Positions 53,846-63,327 of a stretch of 64,000 nucleotides of DNA are shown here, in pieces; position 1 is the first letter of the stretch; each line of letters begins with the position of its first letter. Source of the DNA: Bacillota bacterium (lineage in GTDB: Bacteria > Bacillota > Desulfotomaculia > Desulfotomaculales > Desulfohalotomaculaceae). Below the pieces are notes generated by a model that searched no databases, had not been told where the DNA came from, and worked only from the letters and a program-made list of their open reading frames with translations. The position numbers and the translations under genes are program-made. The stretch is from positions 310,001 through 374,000 of the forward strand of contig VENI01000005.1 in the NCBI GenBank assembly GCA_009711615.1. The letters run 5' to 3'.

Positions 53846-54379
53846 TTATTCTTTTACTGCCAATTCATCAGCAAAGGCCACTTGCATTTCCTCAACTTTG
53901 CCGCTATTCACCTCCGGCAGTCGTTCCTTTACCTGCTTTACCAACTCTGCAATTTGGGGATAGGCTTTTAACGTACCCCTAACCACTATTGGCCTGCCTA
54001 TGCTTGTCCATCTTAAGCGTCGGGATGTATAACCACCAATTTGCATCGTCTTATTTATTGTCTCTAATGTGCTGATCAACAGTAGATCCTTAGCTTGTCC
54101 CCCAGATATTTCATACATATCAATAATGGCCGGAATAACCACTTTGCTGGCATATTGACAGCTCAAAGTGTAAACCTGATTGTTGTACTCATCGGTTCCC
54201 ACATAATTTATCTTACCGTAATCATTTTTATTGGTGTGATCATACTTTGGCATCTTAAAAAGTTCATCGCCATTTGGCACTCTATCCCCGGGCAAAACCC
54301 CCATGTGTATTCCTGCTGCCACCTGCACCGAATGGGCACCGCCGACATCATAATAAATTATAATCAAAGTCTCTTTCAC
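53846..54379 (-). CDS. DUF3189 protein
   Basis: The 177-residue protein begins MKETLIIIYYDVGGAHSVQVAAGIHMGVLP and has KINYVGTDEYNNQVYTLSCQYASKVVIPAI, the pattern of DUF3189, a family found in spore-forming Firmicutes. The N-terminal YYDVGGAH is reminiscent of an N-utilising loop, but no activity is known. Monocistronic with AGGTGA 6 bases upstream. Confidence 0.82.
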   Translation of the reverse strand: MKETLIIIYYDVGGAHSVQVAAGIHMGVLPGDRVPNGDELFKMPKYDHTNKNDYGKINYVGTDEYNNQVYTLSCQYASKVVIPAIIDMYEISGGQAKDLLLISTLETINKTMQIGGYTSRRLRWTSIGRPIVVRGTLKAYPQIAELVKQVKERLPEVNSGKVEEMQVAFADELAVKE

Positions 54380-54422
54380 CTCACCTATATATACTACCCA
54401 ATACCTTAAATAGTATAAGAAT

Positions 54423-54451
54423 TAACCCGCTGCTATAAAGCGGCGGGTTAA
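54423..54451 (-). terminator. Terminator after the YjcZ gene
   Basis: TTAACCCGC and GCGGGTTAA arms with an inner GC/GC pair form a hairpin downstream of the small YjcZ gene. Confidence 0.75.
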
Positions 54452-54477
54452 TAATAAGGGAAGGTTTAAATTAATGG

Positions 54478-54612
54478 TTACTGTTGATAAGGACCATAGC
54501 CAGGCACGCAGCCACCGCCACCGTAACCGGGGTTTCCTAACAGTAACAGAATCAGAACCAAGAACACGATAAAGGAACTGTCTCCGCCATAACCGCCTCC
54601 GTAATAACCCAC
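54478..54612 (-). CDS. YjcZ-family sporulation-associated small protein
   Basis: From the GTG at 54612 (AAGGAGG 8 bases upstream) the protein is 44 residues: a glycine/tyrosine-rich head (MGYYGGGYGGDSS), one hydrophobic segment FIVFLVLILLLLG, and a glycine-rich tail ending GYGPYQQ. This matches the YjcZ family of spore formers. Role unknown; probably a spore or membrane microprotein. It supports the spore-former assignment. Confidence 0.82.
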   Translation of the reverse strand: MGYYGGGYGGDSSFIVFLVLILLLLGNPGYGGGGCVPGYGPYQQ

Positions 54613-54791
54613 AATATCTGCCTCCTTTTTATATTTCTCACCACAGTATATGTAATGCATGTAAAAACGTTACAAGGGTAAAAAACTTCTTGCCGACAAC
54701 AAAAACTAATGATATTATAAAACCAAGGAAACTTTTGTGGTGTCAATAGTTTACCTAGTTAGTCTATCCTTATATAATGCGGGGTGAACAC

Positions 54792-55787
54792 ATGAAGAAA
54801 AAAGTCGCTCTATTTCTATTACTCATAGCAGTTGCCAGCCTAGCTTACTGGGGACATTATCAGTATAATACCCCTAATAATGAGCCGTTGGCAGCATCCG
54901 GCACCATTGAAGCCACCAGGGTTCAGTTGAGTGCAAAAGTATCGGGAAGCATTAAAACAATTGATGTTGTAGCTGGTAACACCGTTAAAAAAGGGCAAGT
55001 GGTTGCCCAAATTGAGAGAAATGACCTAAAGGCTCAAAAGGAACGAGATGCTTTGACCGTTATGAAAGCAGAAGCACAGCTGGACGATTTAAAAGCTGGC
55101 TCCCGGCAGCAAGAAATAAAGCAAGCTACAGCCAACACAGATATAGCCCGGGCTAACTTTGAAAAAGCTCAATTAGATTATCAAAGAATTAAAAAGCTCT
55201 ATGAACAGGGCGCCGTGCCTAAATCAAAATTAGAACAAGCAGAAACTCTTTTAAAGACCAGTGAAGGTCAGTTGAGTGCAGTAGAAGCAAAACTAGATCT
55301 ACTTAAAGCAGGAAGCAGGGAAAATGCCATCGAAGCCGCCCGGATAGAACTGGAAAGCAGAAAGGCAATTTTAAAGGCCTCCCAGGCAATACTTGAAGAT
55401 ACCAAAGTTATCTCCCCGATTAATGGTACAGTGGCCAGTAAAAACCGGGAGCAGGGAGAATTCGTTCCCGCTGGAGCATCCATTGCCACAGTAGTTAATC
55501 TTAATGATATGTGGATAACGGTTTTTATACCAACTGATGAACTACCTAGTGTAAAACTGGGGCAAAAAGTAACTTTCACCGTTAGTGGCAGTAATAAAGT
55601 TTACCAAGGCGTTATTAAAGAGATTGCCAGTGAAGGAGAATTCACTCCAAAAACCATTCAAACCAAAGAAGAACGAACAAATATTGTCTTTGAAGTAAAA
55701 ATAGCAATTGACAATAATAATGGCACCCTGAAGCCAGGCATGCCGGCAGACGTTATTTTTAATGGTGATGCTAATGATAAAAGTTAA
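54792..55787 (+). CDS. HlyD/YbhG-like membrane fusion protein
   Basis: The 331-residue adaptor has an N-terminal anchor (KKKVALFLLLIAVASLAYWGHY), a lipoyl-like half (ASGTIEATRVQLSAKVSGSIKTIDVVAGNTVKKGQVVAQIE), a coiled-coil (about 80-180) and the second half GTVASKNREQGEFVPAGASIATVVN. It resembles YbhG of the YbhGFSR exporter. I chose the ATG at 54792 after GGGGTGA. TTTACC, 17 bases, TATAAT (54773-54778) lies very close, which would leave almost no leader; the true promoter may lie further upstream. Confidence 0.88.
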   Translation: MKKKVALFLLLIAVASLAYWGHYQYNTPNNEPLAASGTIEATRVQLSAKVSGSIKTIDVVAGNTVKKGQVVAQIERNDLKAQKERDALTVMKAEAQLDDLKAGSRQQEIKQATANTDIARANFEKAQLDYQRIKKLYEQGAVPKSKLEQAETLLKTSEGQLSAVEAKLDLLKAGSRENAIEAARIELESRKAILKASQAILEDTKVISPINGTVASKNREQGEFVPAGASIATVVNLNDMWITVFIPTDELPSVKLGQKVTFTVSGSNKVYQGVIKEIASEGEFTPKTIQTKEERTNIVFEVKIAIDNNNGTLKPGMPADVIFNGDANDKS

Positions 55788-56661
55788 TCAGTTATGTAAA
55801 TCCTTCGGTAGCATTAAGGCGGTGGATAACGTATCCATTCACGTGCAACAGGGTGAAATTTTTGGCCTGGTTGGTCCTGATGGTGCAGGTAAAACAACAT
55901 TAATTAGAATGATATGTGATTTAATTACTCCGGACAGCGGAGAAGTACTGTTGTTTAACGGTGGCCAGAACAGCTTTGGCTACATGCCCCAGAAGTTCAG
56001 TCTTTATGGTGATCTAACAGTTATGGAAAACATTAATTTCTTTGGGGCCATGTATGGCATGGGCAGTAAAACTATCCGGCAAAGAGCCGATGAAATATTA
56101 GAACTGACAAACCTGATTAATTTTAAAGGAAGATTTGCCGACAATCTTTCCGGGGGCATGAAGCAAAAACTAGCGTTAACCTGTGCTCTCTTATCCCAGC
56201 CACAATTATTGGTGTTAGATGAACCCACCTTCGGTGTGGATCCGGAATCACGCAAGGAATTTTGGAAAACTCTATATCAACTGAACCAAGAAAAAATCAC
56301 CATTCTAGTCTCTACTCCCTATATGGATGAAGCTGATTTGTGCCATAAAGTTGGTTTTATGAACAACGGACAGTTGGCGGTGGTGGATTCACCCCAAAAT
56401 TTGAAAAAGCGCTTTCCCTATCAAATTCTAGAAGTAAAGGCAGAAACCACCGAACCAGAAATTTTTGCTGGTCTAGAAAACATTATTGATGTTAGTTTCT
56501 ACGGTAACAAGTATCACTTGGTTACTAATGATGCCCTGCAGGTGGAATCATTTGTTAGCTCCTTACTTCAGGATAAGGAAATTAATACCCAATCTATTAA
56601 ACAAGTGCTTCCCTCAATGGAAGATGTCTTTGTCTATCTGGCGGAAAAAGAGGTGGATTAA
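55774..56661 (+). CDS. ABC exporter ATPase, first of a split YbhF-like pair
   Basis: This ATPase has Walker A GPDGAGKTT (aspartate in place of the usual asparagine), Q-loop YMPQKFSLYGDLTV, signature LSGGMKQKLALTCAL, Walker B LLVLDEPTFGVDPE; the H-loop histidine is replaced (VSTPYMDE). In YbhF two such domains are fused; here they are separate adjacent genes. The H-to-P change suggests this is the weaker, non-hydrolysing site of an asymmetric pair. It overlaps the adaptor by 14 bases. Confidence 0.88.
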   Translation: MIKVNQLCKSFGSIKAVDNVSIHVQQGEIFGLVGPDGAGKTTLIRMICDLITPDSGEVLLFNGGQNSFGYMPQKFSLYGDLTVMENINFFGAMYGMGSKTIRQRADEILELTNLINFKGRFADNLSGGMKQKLALTCALLSQPQLLVLDEPTFGVDPESRKEFWKTLYQLNQEKITILVSTPYMDEADLCHKVGFMNNGQLAVVDSPQNLKKRFPYQILEVKAETTEPEIFAGLENIIDVSFYGNKYHLVTNDALQVESFVSSLLQDKEINTQSIKQVLPSMEDVFVYLAEKEVD

Positions 56662-57585
56662 GTGGAGTACGTAGTTTCTACTAATGATTTAACTAAAACC
56701 TTTGGCAGCTTTACCGCCGTTAACAAACTGAATATTGACATTCCCAAAGGAAAAATATATGGATTCTTGGGCCCAAATGGTTCTGGGAAGTCCACCACCA
56801 TCAGAATGCTCTGCGGCATCCTGCAACCCACCTCCGGTAATGGTCAGGTATTAGGATATAATCTAGCTTTGGAAGCAGAAAAAATCAAGCCCAAAATTGG
56901 CTACATGTCACAAAAGTTCAGCCTATATGATGACCTCTCTGTATTTGAGAATTTAGATTTTTACGCCGGTCTATACAGCGTACCACGCCACCAGCGAAAA
57001 GCCCGGGTACAGGAAATGATTGACATGGCCGAACTTAATGGTCGGGAACAGGAGTTAACTGCCAACTTGAGCGGTGGTTGGAAACAGCGGTTGGCTCTGG
57101 GCTGTGCCATTATATCCCGTCCTGAAATGCTGTTTCTTGATGAACCCACCAGTGGCATCAGTCCCACCAGTCGCAAAAAGTTCTTTAATATTATTCAGCA
57201 ACTGGCCAATCAGGGTACTACTGTGTTCGTTACTACACATTTTATGGACGAGGCGGAACGCTGCAATAACATTGCCTTTATTTCCGAGGGAACTTTAATA
57301 GCCAATGACACCCCGGATAACCTAAAAAAGAACTTCATTAAAGGTATCTTGGCAGAACTGGAACTGCCTAATCATATGGAAAGATTAAAAGATATTGAAA
57401 AACTATCATCCGTTAAGGATTGTTCTGTGCATGGTTCATTACTACATGTGCTGGTTGATTCTAAACAACAGCTACAGCAGCTTCAAGACTACACCAAGGC
57501 CGAGGTGCAAGTAATCACCCCATCGCTGGAAGATGTATTTATTAACCTTTCTAAACAGAAAAGGAATGAGGCGGCCAATGAGTAG
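56662..57585 (+). CDS. ABC exporter ATPase, second of the split YbhF-like pair
   Basis: This 307-residue ATPase has Walker A GPNGSGKST, Q-loop YMSQKFSLYDDLSV, signature LSGGWKQRLALGCAI, Walker B LFLDEPTSGISP and an intact H-loop VTTHFMDEAERC. It starts with GTG directly after the stop of the first ATPase. It should be the catalytic partner for the permease that follows. Both ATPases together equal one YbhF. Confidence 0.92.
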   Translation: MEYVVSTNDLTKTFGSFTAVNKLNIDIPKGKIYGFLGPNGSGKSTTIRMLCGILQPTSGNGQVLGYNLALEAEKIKPKIGYMSQKFSLYDDLSVFENLDFYAGLYSVPRHQRKARVQEMIDMAELNGREQELTANLSGGWKQRLALGCAIISRPEMLFLDEPTSGISPTSRKKFFNIIQQLANQGTTVFVTTHFMDEAERCNNIAFISEGTLIANDTPDNLKKNFIKGILAELELPNHMERLKDIEKLSSVKDCSVHGSLLHVLVDSKQQLQQLQDYTKAEVQVITPSLEDVFINLSKQKRNEAANE

Positions 57586-58687
57586 AATTTTATCTATTTT
57601 ACACAAAGAATTCTTGCAAATGAAAAGAGATCGGTTGACGTTGGGGTTAATATTTATGCTGCCACTGGTACAGTTACTGCTGTTTGGCTTTGCCATTCAA
57701 ACAGAGGTAAAGCACATACCCACAGCAGTGTTTGACCAGTCTCTCTCCCAAGACAGTAGAGAGATGCTGGACAGTTTCAAAAACAGTGGTTACTTTAACA
57801 TCACCAACACCGCCGATAGTTATCAGGAAGTTAATAAAATGATTGACAGTGGAGAAATTCAAGTAGGAATTATTTTCCCCCCGGACTTTGCCAGGAGTGT
57901 GGCCCGGGGTGATACTGCAGCAGTACAGGTTCTGGTGGATGCCAGCGACAGCATGGTTTCTGCCTCTGCCATCTCCACCGCCAAAACTATTGGTATGTTA
58001 AAATCCCAGAAGATTGTTGCCCAAAAGGCCGGGATTACAAATGTACCATATGATGTTGAAGTACGTCCCTGGTACAATCCCAACGGCATTACCGCCTATT
58101 ATATGGTACCGGCAATATTAGGCATTATCGTCACCATGACCATGGTAATGATGACCTCTATGGGCATTGTGCGAGAACGGGAACGGGGAACACTGGAGCA
58201 GTTAATAGTAACCCCGGTAAAATCGTATGAATTAATAGTCGGTAAAATTATTCCCTACATTGCACTGGGGTACTTACAGATTACAGTGGCCCTATTGGTG
58301 GGTACAATAATATTCGATGTGCCAATCAGGGGCAGTTTGCTACAGCTATACTTGCTGACATTGTTTTTCATTACAGCATCATTGGGAATAGGAATTTTAA
58401 TTTCCAATATTGCCAAGAATCAAATGCAGGCGATGCAGATGTCTTTCTTCATTCTGCTTCCCAGCATCCTGTTATCGGGCTTTATGTTCCCCAGGGAGGC
58501 AATGCCTCAAATAATACAATACCTGAGTAATATAATCCCGCTAACTTTTTACCTGACCATCATTAGAGGGATAGTTTTAAAAGGCATCGGCTTGCAATAC
58601 TTGTACCCACAGGTGATTGCCCTACTGATTTTCACAGTGATCTTTTTAACCATCAGCATATTAAAGTTCAAGAAAAAGATTGCATAG
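57578..58687 (+). CDS. ABC-2 exporter permease (YbhS/YbhR-like)
   Basis: The 369-residue permease has an N-terminal helix (LGLIFMLPLVQLLLFGFAIQTE), a large extracytoplasmic loop (about 45-175), then five helices with RERERGTLEQLIVTPVKSYELIVGK, the ABC-2 motif. YbhGFSR systems have two permeases; only one is present here, so it may work as a homodimer. ATG at 57578 overlaps the ATPase stop by 8 bases. Confidence 0.9.
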   Translation: MSRILSILHKEFLQMKRDRLTLGLIFMLPLVQLLLFGFAIQTEVKHIPTAVFDQSLSQDSREMLDSFKNSGYFNITNTADSYQEVNKMIDSGEIQVGIIFPPDFARSVARGDTAAVQVLVDASDSMVSASAISTAKTIGMLKSQKIVAQKAGITNVPYDVEVRPWYNPNGITAYYMVPAILGIIVTMTMVMMTSMGIVRERERGTLEQLIVTPVKSYELIVGKIIPYIALGYLQITVALLVGTIIFDVPIRGSLLQLYLLTLFFITASLGIGILISNIAKNQMQAMQMSFFILLPSILLSGFMFPREAMPQIIQYLSNIIPLTFYLTIIRGIVLKGIGLQYLYPQVIALLIFTVIFLTISILKFKKKIA

Positions 58688-58703
58688 AATAGGTGATAAC
58701 AAA

Positions 58704-59285
58704 ATGGAAACCAGAGACAGAATAATAACTGCTTTTTACAACTTGGCAGCAGAACAGGGATTTACCAGAGCTACAGTGGATGAGTTGGCCAGGCGTAATG
58801 GCATGAGCAAAAGGACCATTTACCGGCACTTCAACAGCAAAGAAAATTTGGTTGAAGCAGTACTACTGCAGTTCATGCGGGAAGCAGAGGAAAAAATAAA
58901 CCAGTGTTTGGATAGTTCAGATAACCCCATCGAAAAAATGACCAGTTTTATCCGCCTTATTTCAGAAAAGCTGAGCACATTAAACCCACAGATGTTACAG
59001 GATATGCAAAGGCATTATCCTCACCTGTGGGAAAAAGTTGAACAATTCCGGGCAGATAAAGTTAAAAAGATTATCATAGATAAAATTTTGCTGCAGGGAA
59101 TTGAGGAAGGCTATTTTAAAAAAATCAACCCAGAGATTGTAGCCGCATCCATGCTGGCCACCATCAGAGCAGTGATCAACCCCACATTCGTGCTAGAAAA
59201 CAACCTAACCATAGAACAAGCCTTCAACTCAGTTTTTGATACCTTTTTACATGGCATAGTGAGTAATGAAAAATGTAAAATGTAA
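58704..59285 (+). CDS. TetR-family regulator of the exporter operon
   Basis: This 193-residue TetR protein has the HTH FYNLAAEQGFTRATVDELARRNGMSKRTIYRHFNSKENLVEAVL. It is the last gene of the exporter operon and likely controls it, by analogy to YbiH/CecR next to ybhGFSR. The ATG at 58704 has AGGTGA 6 bases upstream. Its last residues (NEKCKM) are encoded by the dispersed AT-rich repeat, which seems to have supplied the stop codon. Confidence 0.87.
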   Translation: METRDRIITAFYNLAAEQGFTRATVDELARRNGMSKRTIYRHFNSKENLVEAVLLQFMREAEEKINQCLDSSDNPIEKMTSFIRLISEKLSTLNPQMLQDMQRHYPHLWEKVEQFRADKVKKIIIDKILLQGIEEGYFKKINPEIVAASMLATIRAVINPTFVLENNLTIEQAFNSVFDTFLHGIVSNEKCKM

Positions 59286-59378
59286 AATGAATAATGAAAA
59301 TGCATGCCAATACGAATGCAAGACCTTCATACCGGCATGCACCCATTATTCATTTTTAATTTTTAATTTTACATTATG
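59263..59378. repeat. Dispersed AT-rich repeat, MITE-like hairpin
   Basis: The left arm (AATGAAAAATGTAAAATG, then AATGAATAATG) and right arm (CATTATTCATTTTTAATTTT, then TTACATTAT) are inverted relatives, with GCATGC repeats inside at about 59301-59306 and 59335-59340. It lies between the TetR gene and convergent DUF502 gene. Related pieces lie at 15173-15212 and 29908-29930. Confidence 0.6.
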
Positions 59379-59379
59379 T

Positions 59380-59943
59380 TTAACCCGTTGCTCCACCGGA
59401 TACTATTAATTGAAACGCTTTATCCACTGACATATCTACTGGTTGCACCAACTCTTTAGGTACCCAGTACATGTCCCCGGCCACCTGCATGGTCTGGGGA
59501 AAGTACACACCCATCATTTCCTGGCCGTCCTTTGTTTTAAAAGAGGACTCCTCTACAGTTAAGAAGCCCAGTCTGGCCACATTATCCGTCAGATAAACCA
59601 ACACCACTTTATCAAACTTTTTCTTTTCGCCAAACAGTGCTTTAAGGGTATCTTTAATGGTTGAATAGATATTCCTGACCCCGGGCACCCGGGAGATAAT
59701 GTTTTCAATGAAAGTAAATAGCTTTTTAGATATCCAGTAGTTGGCCAGTAAACCTATTAGCGACACAACCACTATCACAAATAAGAAGTTTGCAAAGGGT
59801 AGTTCTCTTCCGACAATGGGAACTAACATTGCATTTCCCATACCGGCAATTTTTTCATAGATAAAACCAATAATATAAAATGTCCCGATAAACGGTAAAA
59901 GCACCAGCAAGCCTTGAATAAAATATAAAGATAACTTCTTCAT
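59380..59943 (-). CDS. DUF502 membrane protein
   Basis: The 187-residue protein has two membrane segments (about 5-28 and 48-70), then RVPGVRNIYSTIKDTLKALFGEKKKFDKVVLVYLTDNVARLGFLT, the DUF502 signature, and ends in a soluble part with MGVYFPQTMQVAGDMYWVPKE. The family is widespread with no known function, thought to be inner-membrane proteins. Monocistronic, AGGAGG 4 bases upstream of ATG. Confidence 0.85.
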   Translation of the reverse strand: MKKLSLYFIQGLLVLLPFIGTFYIIGFIYEKIAGMGNAMLVPIVGRELPFANFLFVIVVVSLIGLLANYWISKKLFTFIENIISRVPGVRNIYSTIKDTLKALFGEKKKFDKVVLVYLTDNVARLGFLTVEESSFKTKDGQEMMGVYFPQTMQVAGDMYWVPKELVQPVDMSVDKAFQLIVSGGATG

Positions 59944-59999
59944 GTTTAACCTCCTCTTTAAAAGTATTCCCCAACGTTCTTTTAACTAATCTTAGTTAG

Positions 60000-60998
60000 T
60001 TATGTATTTAATCTTTGCCCCGGAAGTGAGCTTGTAAATAACCCTATCTGCCCTCCCGTATGCCAAAAGACTACTTTATCCCCGGCGTTAATTATTCCTC
60101 TTTTAATATAGTCGATCAATCCAGCCATGGCTTTAGAGGTATATGTAGGGTCCAGCAAGATACCTTCTTTCTCTGCCAGCAACTTTATTGCCTTAACCCC
60201 CTCATCTGTTGCTATTCCATACCCTTCTCCCAAATATGTATCATCTACCTTTATCTTCTTTTCAAAATCACTTATATCTAACTCTACACCGGTAAGTTGA
60301 CAAGTCTCCACTGCCAGAGATTTTATTCTATCTTTAATTTCACTGGTTGAAGCAACCACTGAAATACCAAGCGTATCTGGTATACTGCTTCCCAATAGCA
60401 CCCCTGTATAAGTACCTGCCGATCCGGTGGTTACCACCTGCCAGGTTGGCTGGACATTATTTTCTTCCAGCTGAACGGACATTTCTTTGGCAGCGGATAT
60501 AAAACCTATTGTTCCAAGCCCATTGGAAGCACCCAGCGGAATAACATAGGGACTATGGCCTTTCTTCTTCAGATTCTCTACCGTTTCCTCCAATAGCTGA
60601 TCCATAAGATCATAATCATTGCCAAATACAAACTCTGCTCCCATTAGGTTATCTAAAAGCAAGTTACCTTTTAAAGGTTCTTCCGGCTCACCTATCAACA
60701 CCAACACCGGCTTCAGCCCCACTCTACGAGCCGCAGCGGCGGTGGCCCTGCAGTGATTGGACTGCAGTCCACCGGTTGTTACCACCACATCACATTTTTT
60801 ATTGACCGCATCGGCCAACAAATATTCCAACTTTCTTAGTTTGTTTCCGGCAAGACCAATGCAACCATTCATATCTTCCCGTTTCATATAAATCTCCGGC
60901 CCGCCTAAATATTTACTTAAATTAGCTAGATATAGTAATGGAGTTCGTTCTACCCCCAACAAAGGAATTCTATCAAAATCCACCTCTGGCACCCCCAT
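60000..60998 (-). CDS. PLP enzyme of the D-cysteine desulfhydrase / ACC deaminase family
   Basis: This type II PLP enzyme has YMKREDMNGCIGLAGNKLRKLEYLLADA with the Schiff-base lysine in GNKLRKLEYL, followed by TTGGLQSNHCRATAAAARRVG, the family signature. The phosphate-binding loop is GSAGTYTG. Typical reactions are D-cysteine to pyruvate, H2S and ammonia, or ACC to 2-oxobutyrate; the residues alone do not separate them. The start is uncertain: ATG 60998, or a GTG just after it; no clean ribosome site. Confidence 0.82.
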   Translation of the reverse strand: MGVPEVDFDRIPLLGVERTPLLYLANLSKYLGGPEIYMKREDMNGCIGLAGNKLRKLEYLLADAVNKKCDVVVTTGGLQSNHCRATAAAARRVGLKPVLVLIGEPEEPLKGNLLLDNLMGAEFVFGNDYDLMDQLLEETVENLKKKGHSPYVIPLGASNGLGTIGFISAAKEMSVQLEENNVQPTWQVVTTGSAGTYTGVLLGSSIPDTLGISVVASTSEIKDRIKSLAVETCQLTGVELDISDFEKKIKVDDTYLGEGYGIATDEGVKAIKLLAEKEGILLDPTYTSKAMAGLIDYIKRGIINAGDKVVFWHTGGQIGLFTSSLPGQRLNT

Positions 60999-61049
60999 CA
61001 ATAATAGTATTAAAAACAGTATATCAAATTGGTTGCAATAAAGCACAAA

Positions 61050-61073
61050 AAAAGAGACAGTATAAACTGCCTC
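61050..61073 (-). terminator. Terminator after the deacetylase-hydrolase gene
   Basis: On the minus strand GAGGCAG / CTGTCTC hairpin starts at the stop codon and is followed by TTTTTTTG. Confidence 0.8.
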
Positions 61074-63127
61074 TATTTAAGCGGATACATATTATCTGGG
61101 TAACTGACACCTGCACTCCACTGCAGCCAGGAGTCTATATTGTTATCTTCAGTAGCTTTAATTTGAGCCTGTATTTCCTTTACTCCATAGCGGGGGGAAC
61201 CCATGGTAAAGGCCTGTAACCAAGGTCTTAGTTCAGCACCTGAGGGATATACCAGTGGCTCAAAGTCTTTCATGGAACCGTCTATCACCCCATAGGGGTG
61301 AGCATTAGGATTAGAAAACCCATAGTTCCCGGGGCCAAAATGGGACGGATAAACCATCGGTGAAATATAGTCCACAAAGGGTGCCATTCGTTCAGGCCGC
61401 TGGCCAATACCCATGTCGTCCACCGCGAAACCGGTAAAACCAAACACTGTGGCCGAGAGCATTTTATCCCAGCCTATTTTGCTGCGAGCATATCGCAACT
61501 GGTCTGCAATCACTTCCTCACGCTTCCGGTTATCTTTGGCACCATAAATGGCCGTTTGAGAAGCTCTTCCTTCAGGAAAGCGGATGTAGTCAAACTGTAC
61601 CTCATCAAAACCCAGCTCATAAGCCTCCTGAGCCAATTGGATGTTATAGTCCCACACTTCTTTGCTGTATGGATCCACCCATACTCCCCCATCCAAAGGG
61701 GTTCCATTTTGATTCTTCACCATATATTCAGGCTTTTTTTGCGCTAAAAAAGGGTCCCGGACAATTACTATGCGTGCTATCGAGTAAATTCCACGATCCC
61801 TTAATTGATCGAGCATCTCTTTTATAGGCAGCATGTCACGACCGGCCCCTATTTCCTGGGCCATATCAACTTTAGAAAGATAACCAATGCGACCGGACTC
61901 ATCCTTAACATCCAACTGAACGGTATTCATTTGCTGTTTTTCTGTTAAAGCTATAATATTATTCCATCTTTCTTCTGAAGATGCGTAAGAAAAGGTGACG
62001 TGCACACCCTTGGCCTGGGAGGCTTGCGCCTCCTGGCCAGGGTCACGCACAGGATCTTTGGAATCATAAATTAGTAATTCTTTACCGTGATTTTCTTTTA
62101 AGTACTCTTCCCACTCTTTAGGAAAGGCCAGAGTATCTTCTCTACCGTCACTGATATATCTTTTAGCACTGATACGATCTAACCAGCTAACTAAAGTGCT
62201 TTGACCTTTATCTTGAAATACCTGTATCCGTTGAATTTGGTAAGGGTCGTAATCTTTGTGGAAAGGAGATTCGTATGCTCTCCAAGCCCATCTTAGTACA
62301 GCATCATGCTGGTACTTAACACCATTTATTTCTCCACTAACCATGGAGTTATACTCCTGGGGAATTCCATCCTGGGCTATGGCAAAGAGATTTGGCTTAA
62401 AGTCTGGCAGTGCTTGTTGTATATGCTCCTGCAAGCGCACTATTTGGTCTCCCACCTGCTCCGGTGTCAAACCACCTAAGTTTTGGTGCCCATAAGTATG
62501 GTTACCAATTTCAAAACCCCACTCATCCAACAGTTGCAATTTCTTTTTCCAATACTGAGGTTGACCGAATGGCTCAGCATTAATAAAGAATGTTGCATAG
62601 TGGCCAAAATCGGGGTGCTCTTCTCCAAACTCTTTAAGTATGCCCACCGCACTGTCTGGATCAACCATTGTTTCCCCATCTTCCTTTTCTATTAAACGGA
62701 AGTGGCCTGCAGTACTATCGTCAAAGGTTATCACAGCGGGAGACTTGCCCTCAGGCACATCCATATCACCGCTGATGTATTCGCTTAGCGACACCAGTAC
62801 ATAGTCGCTATCATAAAGTTCCTGCAAATCCCGACGGAAGTTTTCCGGGGTTCTGGTCCAGCGACCTTCTTCTTCACCAATTAGGTGATAAACTAATATA
62901 GGAACCTGCCCCAGTTCATTGGCACCAACTTCTTTAGCATGCTGGCGCATTTCTGCTGGGTCTTCTGAGGCTTCTGCAGGTTTAGGGGTATTGTCACCCA
63001 CCCCAGGATTATCATTGTTGGAAGCAGTGTTGGAAAAAGTTGTTGGCAGGTAACTATAGGCTAATACTCCAGCCACCAAGGCCAGTATGGTAACCAATAC
63101 TAAGTAACCTTTCACCCGTTTCGGCAT
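61073..63127 (-). CDS. Secreted polysaccharide deacetylase fused to DUF4015 glycoside hydrolase-like domain
   Basis: The 684-residue protein has an N-terminal membrane anchor or signal (YLVLVTILALVAGVLAYSYLP). A NodB-type deacetylase follows (VLVYHLIGEEEG, ITFDDS, then NHTYGHQNL near residue 215), and a C-terminal DUF4015 domain (VHVTFSYASSEERWNNIIALTEKQQMNTVQLDVKDESG, DEVQFDYIRFPEGR, YISPMVYPSHF). The deacetylase has the D and His-box residues. Likely acts on cell wall or capsule glycan outside the membrane. Such a direct fusion is uncommon; each part is normally separate. Confidence 0.87.
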   Translation of the reverse strand: MPKRVKGYLVLVTILALVAGVLAYSYLPTTFSNTASNNDNPGVGDNTPKPAEASEDPAEMRQHAKEVGANELGQVPILVYHLIGEEEGRWTRTPENFRRDLQELYDSDYVLVSLSEYISGDMDVPEGKSPAVITFDDSTAGHFRLIEKEDGETMVDPDSAVGILKEFGEEHPDFGHYATFFINAEPFGQPQYWKKKLQLLDEWGFEIGNHTYGHQNLGGLTPEQVGDQIVRLQEHIQQALPDFKPNLFAIAQDGIPQEYNSMVSGEINGVKYQHDAVLRWAWRAYESPFHKDYDPYQIQRIQVFQDKGQSTLVSWLDRISAKRYISDGREDTLAFPKEWEEYLKENHGKELLIYDSKDPVRDPGQEAQASQAKGVHVTFSYASSEERWNNIIALTEKQQMNTVQLDVKDESGRIGYLSKVDMAQEIGAGRDMLPIKEMLDQLRDRGIYSIARIVIVRDPFLAQKKPEYMVKNQNGTPLDGGVWVDPYSKEVWDYNIQLAQEAYELGFDEVQFDYIRFPEGRASQTAIYGAKDNRKREEVIADQLRYARSKIGWDKMLSATVFGFTGFAVDDMGIGQRPERMAPFVDYISPMVYPSHFGPGNYGFSNPNAHPYGVIDGSMKDFEPLVYPSGAELRPWLQAFTMGSPRYGVKEIQAQIKATEDNNIDSWLQWSAGVSYPDNMYPLK

Positions 63128-63327
63128 TGTGATACTTCCTTCCTATATTTTTTATACTTGTTCTTATATTTCGAGAAAATATATTCAATTACCTTCTAAT
63201 AAAACATAATATGACAAAGGTATATTTTGGGGTGAAAGGTATGTGAAAAGTAATTATTCTTATTGCGTTTATAACAAAAAAACATTATTATACCCGTGAC
63301 GACTAAAACATGAAAGGCTAGATTAAT

